NCBI GenBank assembly: GCA_027297845.1
Contig: JAPUHG010000283.1
Span: 1 to 9,165 of the forward strand
Source: Gammaproteobacteria bacterium
GTDB taxonomy: Bacteria > Pseudomonadota > Gammaproteobacteria > Steroidobacterales > MnTg04
Direction: 5' to 3'
Length of the DNA stretch: 9,165 nucleotides
Shown: positions 7,022 through 9,165 of the stretch, one piece after another
Layout: the number at the start of each line of letters is the position of its first letter
Numbering within the stretch: position 1 is the first letter of the stretch
Translations under genes and position numbers: made by a program
Notes under the pieces: generated by a model
Database searches by the model: none
Told to the model about the DNA's origin: nothing
The model's input: only the letters and a program-made list of their open reading frames with translations

Positions 7022-7807
7022 ATGAGTCATTTAGATAAATTACTTGAAGTTATGGCTCAACTCAGAAACCCAAATACCGGTTGCCCATGGGATCTGGAGC
7101 AGGATTTTGCCAGCATCGCGCCGCATACGATCGAAGAAGCCTATGAGGTTGCGGATGCGATCGCCAACGGCGATATGGAAGAGTTGCGGAACGAACTTGG
7201 TGATTTGTTGTTCCAGGTTGTTTTTCATGCGCACCTGGCCAAAGAGAATGGCGATTTTGACTTCGGCGATGTTGCCCAGGCCATCACCGGGAAACTGATA
7301 CGCAGGCACCCGCATGTTTTTGCCGATGCTGAATCAAGGGACTCTGCCGAGCAGACGCGGCAATGGGAAGTGGGTAAAGCGGAGGAGCGTAAAAACAAGG
7401 GGCAGCACTCGGTGCTGGCGGGAATTCCGCTTGCCCTGCCTGCACTCAGCAGGGCGCAGAAGTTGGCAAAAAGAGCTGCCGGGGCCGGTTTCGACTGGCC
7501 CGATCGCCACGGGCCGCGGCAAAAGATCGACGAGGAATTGGCCGAACTGGACGCCGAGCTTGACGCTGGCCTGGCAAAAAGGCAATCGGAAGAGATCGGC
7601 GACGTCTTGTTTTCGGTGGTCAACCTGGCCCGTCATTTGAATATAGATGCCGAAACCGCCCTGAGAGAAGCCAATCAGCGGTTTGCAGCGCGATTTCTTG
7701 GCATGGAGGATGATTTGCGTGATTCAGGGCACGATTTCTCCAAACTCGATCTCGGCGAACTTGAGCGGGCCTGGCAAAAAGCCAAGAAAAACGCCCGTAG
7801 CGGGTAA
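7022..7807 (+). CDS. mazG: Nucleoside triphosphate pyrophosphohydrolase MazG
   Basis: The product hydrolyses canonical and damaged (d)NTPs to NMP and pyrophosphate in the cytosol. In E. coli MazG is linked to starvation survival and to removing aberrant nucleotides. The 261 residues match E. coli MazG (263) and contain both all-alpha MazG domains. The N-terminal one has GCPWD (20-24), EEAYE (38-42) and ELGD (58-61). The catalytically important C-terminal one has DEELAEL (170-176) and EEIGDVLF (190-197), giving the ExxE plus ExxD metal-binding set (Glu171, Glu172, Glu175, Glu191, Asp194). It lies 2 bp after the Nudix stop. The start has no recognisable Shine-Dalgarno: about 30 bases upstream are almost only A and T. 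Initiation probably relies on coupling with the Nudix gene or on the unstructured AT-rich leader. No toxin-antitoxin or relA gene is adjacent. Confidence 0.95.
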   Translation: MSHLDKLLEVMAQLRNPNTGCPWDLEQDFASIAPHTIEEAYEVADAIANGDMEELRNELGDLLFQVVFHAHLAKENGDFDFGDVAQAITGKLIRRHPHVFADAESRDSAEQTRQWEVGKAEERKNKGQHSVLAGIPLALPALSRAQKLAKRAAGAGFDWPDRHGPRQKIDEELAELDAELDAGLAKRQSEEIGDVLFSVVNLARHLNIDAETALREANQRFAARFLGMEDDLRDSGHDFSKLDLGELERAWQKAKKNARSG

Positions 7808-7926
7808 CGCGGGATCACTGCAAAGCCTTTAGTGTCATGCCCTGCCATTGATTCAGTTCAGGTTCAGGATTGCGCCTATATGCTGGAGTCCAAGCTACAG
7901 AGAATCGTGGTTTTGAAACAGATGAA

Positions 7927-7932
7927 AAGGAG
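7927..7932 (+). promoter_or_regulatory. Strong ribosome binding site fixing the glycine-zipper start
   Basis: AAGGAG stands seven bases before the ATG at 7940. It decides between that start and in-frame upstream codons at 7832 and 7922, because only the 7940 start gives a signal peptide at the N-terminus. The spacer 7808-7926 shows a TATATG (7877-7882) and three TTCAG copies around 7852-7867, but no matching -35 box, so the promoter stays unplaced. Confidence 0.7.
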
Positions 7933-7939
7933 CACAATT

Positions 7940-8506
7940 ATGAACAACCGCAACTTGCTATTAAGCTTGTGCGCGCTGGCCCTGGTGCTACCTGGGCTGG
8001 CGGCCGCCGACCACGACAATGGGCGGCGCTCGGATAGAGGCAGGTATGTGTACGCCCGGGTGATCAAGGTAGTACCAATCGTCCGCTATGTGAACGTCAG
8101 GGTGCCGGTCCAGGAGTGCTGGGACGAACGTCGCACCGTGCGATCCGCTCCCCCGAATACCGGTGGCGCTACGATAGTGGGCGCCATCATCGGTGGTGTT
8201 ATCGGCAACCAGTTTGGCGGTGGCAGTGGGCGTGCGGCGACGACCGCCGTGGGCGCGCTGATCGGTGGTTCGCTGGCACAAAAAGCAGCGATCAGGCGGG
8301 CCGAGGCTGAAGGGCGTTACGGTTCGAGTGAAACCTACGTCGTGCAACGCTGCGGGACGACCTACGACTATCGCCAGGAAGAACGCATCGATGGTTACGA
8401 CGTCACCTACAGATACAAAGGTGATACCTACATGACCCGCATGCCCAATGATCCGGGTAACCGTATCCGATTGCGAGTCACTATCACGCCAATCGCTGAT
8501 TACTAG
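7940..8506 (+). CDS. Secreted glycine zipper 2TM domain protein
   Basis: This is a 188-residue envelope protein. Residues 1-23 form a Sec signal peptide (NNR, a hydrophobic core LLLSLCALALVLPGL, then AAA before Asp24). Next comes RYVYARVIKVVPIVRYVNVRVPVQECWDE, a segment typical of this family. Residues 75-112 are the glycine zipper, GGATIVGAIIGGVIGNQFGG followed by GALIGGS, as in Rickettsia 17-kDa-antigen-like proteins, which pack against membranes. The C-terminal part has a charged helix (AIRRAEAEGRYG), then a beta-rich tail ending MPNDPGNRIRLRVTITPIADY. Cys60 and Cys138 could form a disulphide; neither is a lipobox cysteine, so it is not a classical lipoprotein. The usual role is in cell-envelope integrity, but no precise function is known. 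The PepSY gene follows at about 29 bp, suggesting co-transcription. Confidence 0.88.
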   Translation: MNNRNLLLSLCALALVLPGLAAADHDNGRRSDRGRYVYARVIKVVPIVRYVNVRVPVQECWDERRTVRSAPPNTGGATIVGAIIGGVIGNQFGGGSGRAATTAVGALIGGSLAQKAAIRRAEAEGRYGSSETYVVQRCGTTYDYRQEERIDGYDVTYRYKGDTYMTRMPNDPGNRIRLRVTITPIADY

Positions 8507-8535
8507 GCTTGCCCCTTCGCCGGTTCGGTCGGACA

Positions 8536-8856
8536 ATGTCGCATATGACACTCAGGATACTCATCATATGCTTGGCATTGGCCGGGCCGGCGGAGATCGT
8601 TGCTGCCTCAGCGACTAATGCTGAGGCGCAGGTGAATCATCAGCGCTACAGCAAGGCAAATCTCCGAATCGCTCAAAATGAACGCTTTACGCTGGACCAG
8701 GCGGTGGATAAGGTCAGGGCGATGTATGGCGGAAAAATCATCAAGGCCAGCACGCAGCGTCAGAAAGGCCACCCCATTCACATCATAAAAATTCTTGGCG
8801 ACGATGGTCGTGTTAAGACTGTTCGCATTGACGGCATTACGGGGCAAGAACTGTAA
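8536..8856 (+). CDS. Small secreted PepSY-domain protein
   Basis: From the preferred ATG at 8536 this is a 106-residue periplasmic protein. A signal peptide covers about residues 1-25 (MTLRILIICLALAGPAEIVA, then ASA). Residues 50-106 form one PepSY unit: RFTLDQAVDKVRAMYGGKII, a KAST turn, HPIHIIKILGDDGRVKTVRI and the closing DGITGQEL. PepSY domains in this size class are often encoded next to a response regulator and a sensor kinase, as here, and are thought to modulate signalling or protease activity at the envelope. Possible alternative starts are an ATG at 8545 and a TTG at 8509 right after the previous stop. None has a strong Shine-Dalgarno; the ATGs place the signal peptide best. The stop codon abuts the MITE-like element, so the gene end lies at its edge. 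Confidence 0.82.
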   Translation: MSHMTLRILIICLALAGPAEIVAASATNAEAQVNHQRYSKANLRIAQNERFTLDQAVDKVRAMYGGKIIKASTQRQKGHPIHIIKILGDDGRVKTVRIDGITGQEL

Positions 8857-9018
8857 GGAAGCTCTAATCTACTCATGAACTCGTATCTTGCGCCCAAAAT
8901 ACCCAGTTTCTGCGTTGCGAATCCTCGCAATAGTCAGACTATTTCGCGCGCTTCGCGCATTGATTCTGAAGATTCTGGATCACAATCTACTTCGCCCATG
9001 AATGGACCAGAGGTTCCC
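8857..9018. mobile_element. MITE-like palindromic element between PepSY and response regulator genes
   Basis: The outer ends are imperfect inverted repeats: 8857-8877 against the complement of 8997-9017 agrees at 16 of 21 positions (GGAAGCTCT versus GGAACCTCT at the tips, both ending in TCATG). The symmetry continues inward in weaker form, for example CCAAAATACCCAG (8894-8906) against the complement of 8969-8981 (CCAGAATCTTCAG), so the strand can fold into one long broken hairpin. TAA flanks it on both sides (8854-8856 and 9019-9021), which could be a TA or TAA target duplication; the left copy is the PepSY stop codon. There is no coding frame for a transposase. Size, symmetry and flanking repeat suit a non-autonomous derivative of a DNA transposon, perhaps IS5-like by its short TA-type duplication. 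The family is not established. Confidence 0.6.
8915..8958. repeat. Three consecutive small hairpins at the element's core
   Basis: TTGCGA-ATCC-TCGCAA (8915-8930), ATAGTC-A-GACTAT (8930-8942) and GCGCG-CTT-CGCGC (8946-8958) follow each other almost without spacing, the first two sharing base 8930. No T run follows, so they are not an ordinary terminator. A direct repeat GATTCTG lies just downstream (8962-8968 and 8971-8977). Confidence 0.7.
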
Positions 9019-9025
9019 TAAGACC

Positions 9026-9165
9026 ATGCGTTTGTTAATCGTAGAAGACGATACCGTACTGCAGGAAAGTCTCGCTGATCAGTTGAGAGAAGCCGGTCAT
9101 GTAGTCGATACCGCTGGAGATGGCCAGGAAGGACTTTATTACGCGGAAGAGTTCAAGCCGGACCT
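9026..9165 (+). CDS. OmpR-type response regulator, receiver N-terminus (3' truncated)
   Basis: Only the first 46 codons and part of the next are present. They start MRLLIVEDDTVLQESLADQL, with the acidic pocket Glu7-Asp8-Asp9 of receiver domains, followed by REAGHVVDTAGDGQEGLYYA and EEFKPDL. In this family the phosphoacceptor aspartate comes a few residues after PDL, just outside the window, so activity cannot be judged. The sequence resembles the QseB/PmrA/PhoP group of OmpR-type regulators, which carry a winged-helix DNA-binding domain and are usually followed by a histidine kinase gene. The PepSY gene upstream supports this arrangement. The start has no close Shine-Dalgarno; GAGG at 9010-9013 lies 12 bases away, inside the MITE-like element end. 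Confidence 0.9.
   Translation, partial: MRLLIVEDDTVLQESLADQLREAGHVVDTAGDGQEGLYYAEEFKPD

Noticed and set aside
7793..7803. CCCG-TAG-CGGG hairpin at the mazG stop as a terminator
   Set aside because: It is only a 4-bp stem within coding sequence. On the plus strand no T run follows; on the minus strand there is a short T run but no minus-strand gene to terminate.
7832..7939. Extended 224-residue version of the glycine-zipper protein
   Set aside because: It would bury the signal peptide 36 residues inside the protein and ignore the strong AAGGAG before the ATG at 7940.
8857..9025. A hidden small gene in the PepSY-regulator spacer
   Set aside because: No frame with a start and plausible composition spans it, and the inverted-repeat structure explains the sequence better.

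Overview
The window looks like chromosomal DNA from a gammaproteobacterium with moderately high GC, possibly a marine or sediment lineage. The grounds are the close resemblance of PurB, FumC, the NudL-type Nudix protein and MazG to gammaproteobacterial versions, the lipoprotein and glycine-zipper envelope proteins, and the PepSY/response-regulator pairing. No species can be named from the sequence alone. There is no rRNA, tRNA, CRISPR array, phage gene or transposase gene.

Layout. (1) Bases 1-473 are the 3' end of a gene for a surface protein resembling the C-terminal beta-barrel of FecR-domain/TbpB-like proteins, closed by a strong intrinsic terminator (506-547). (2) Bases 646-2958 encode a 770-residue lipoprotein made of a carboxypeptidase-regulatory-like N-terminal region, two HYR-like modules, one cadherin/dystroglycan-like module and two tandem ~100-residue repeats. 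(3) Converging on it is a minus-strand operon: purB (4838-3474) followed 9 bp later by a PLD-like/DUF7931-type protein (3464-2976). (4) Diverging from purB is a plus-strand cluster: fumC, a CoA-type Nudix hydrolase and mazG, packed so that fumC, a possible 21-codon mini-ORF and the Nudix gene are joined by two TAATG stop/start overlaps. (5) A secreted glycine-zipper protein, a small secreted PepSY protein and the first 46 codons of an OmpR-type response regulator follow. A ~160-bp MITE-like palindromic element fills the gap between the PepSY stop codon and the response-regulator start.

How the genes work together. PurB releases fumarate in purine and AMP synthesis and FumC hydrates fumarate to malate. 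They belong to the same superfamily and fire outward from one 107-bp spacer that carries a Fur-like palindrome (4870-4883). The Nudix protein and MazG are both housecleaning pyrophosphohydrolases, acting on CoA derivatives and (d)NTPs. The gene order glycine zipper, PepSY protein, response regulator suggests an envelope-sensing two-component locus whose kinase lies beyond the window.

The least ordinary signals are non-coding: the MITE-like element that supplies the leader of the response-regulator gene, the Fur-like operator between purB and fumC, the tandem TAATG junctions, and the AT-rich start of mazG without a Shine-Dalgarno sequence. I found no convincing new defence or multi-gene system.
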